Shown: positions 6,329-6,561 of the stretch, piece by piece
How positions within the stretch are numbered: the first letter of the stretch is position 1
Layout of the letters: each line of letters starts with the position of its first letter
Source of the DNA: Alphaproteobacteria bacterium
GTDB taxonomy: Bacteria; Pseudomonadota; Alphaproteobacteria; DAOWDM01
DNA length: 6,561 nucleotides
Assembly: GCA_030639035.1 (NCBI GenBank)
Contig: DAOWDM010000146.1
Span: forward strand, 1 to 6,561
Direction of reading: 5' to 3'
Notes under the pieces: generated by a model
What the model was told of the DNA's origin: nothing
The model's input: only the letters and a program-made list of their open reading frames with translations
Databases searched by the model: none
Made by a program: the position numbers and the translations under genes

Positions 6329-6561
6329 GAAAGAGTTGCCGAATTCTCAAAAGGTAAAGATACAAAATCTTATGCAGGCGGTTTAACAGGTCTTGCGAGT
6401 AAGGTTGTTGAAAAAATCGGAAATACTGCTTCCAAAGCTAAAGCTTTTGCTAAAAAACACCCAGATCTTTGTCTTGTAGCTGCTGTTGTATCGACTGTAG
6501 CTGTTGCTCCAGTGTTAGTTACATCTGCTCTTGCAGCAGGAGCTGGTGGCCTTGATGCCCC
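6314..6561 (+). CDS. Small Ala-rich hydrophobic protein, second tandem paralogue (3' truncated by window)
   Basis: Eighty-two complete codons are visible before the window ends, with no stop. The N-terminus aligns with the preceding gene product at 13 of the first 23 residues: MANAK, FSKG (11-14), Lys18, Tyr20 and GG (22-23). After that the sequence diverges: a Lys/Ala-rich amphipathic stretch (about 28-49, six residues longer than in the first copy), a His-Pro where the first copy has Tyr-Pro, then an Ala/Val-rich hydrophobic segment from about 52 to 78. The start is ATG at 6314 with AAGGAG eight bases upstream. It is probably cotranscribed with the first copy. Its similarity to the first copy supports both as real genes; function is unknown. 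Confidence 0.8.
   Translation, partial: MANAKERVAEFSKGKDTKSYAGGLTGLASKVVEKIGNTASKAKAFAKKHPDLCLVAAVVSTVAVAPVLVTSALAAGAGGLDA

Noticed and set aside
1..6561. CRISPR array, tRNA or rRNA genes, insertion sequence ends
   Set aside because: No regularly spaced repeats, cloverleaf-like segments or transposase sequence were seen; the only repeats are the paired leaders at 5881 and 6287.

Overview
The window reads as AT-rich chromosomal DNA of an alphaproteobacterium. The strongest clue is the Dxs protein. Its stretches LSGFTNRSESEYDPFGAGHS, AVARDLDGG and MDSRLVVILNDNKMSISPPV resemble the alphaproteobacterial form of the enzyme more than the enterobacterial one. The gene order xseB-ispA-dxs is also a common alphaproteobacterial cluster. 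Strong AT bias and frequent TTG start codons suggest an uncultured host-associated or gut lineage, but no genus can be named from the sequence.

Layout. (1) Positions 1-1109 (+) hold the C-terminal part of a VirB4/TrbE-type ATPase of a type IV secretion or conjugation system; its N-terminal part lies outside the window. (2) Positions 1118-2026 (-), tail to tail with it after 8 bp, encode a Mak-like ROK-family fructokinase with a TTG start. (3) A short AT-rich divergent region (2027-2112) separates it from a tight + strand run: xseB (exonuclease VII small subunit), ispA (farnesyl diphosphate synthase, TTG start), dxs (1-deoxyxylulose-5-phosphate synthase) and an unrecognised 157-residue protein. 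A hairpin terminator at 5771-5808 closes this run. (4) A clear sigma70-type promoter (TTGACT-N17-TATAGT) with an inverted repeat over its -35 box then starts a new unit. It encodes two small hydrophobic proteins, 124 residues and one cut by the window end, that are tandem paralogues.

How the genes relate. Dxs makes 1-deoxyxylulose-5-phosphate, the first committed intermediate of the MEP isoprenoid pathway, and IspA condenses the resulting C5 units to farnesyl diphosphate, so the two act at opposite ends of one pathway. XseB is a DNA repair subunit carried in the same transcription unit without an obvious functional link. The fructokinase feeds sugar into glycolysis, and glycolysis supplies the Dxs substrates, but this is only a loose link.

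The most unusual part is the right end. The two paralogues share a nearly fixed N-terminus (MANAK, FSKG, GG) and a similar 27-nt leader containing the ribosome binding site, while the rest of the protein diverges and is rich in small hydrophobic residues. I do not recognise the family.
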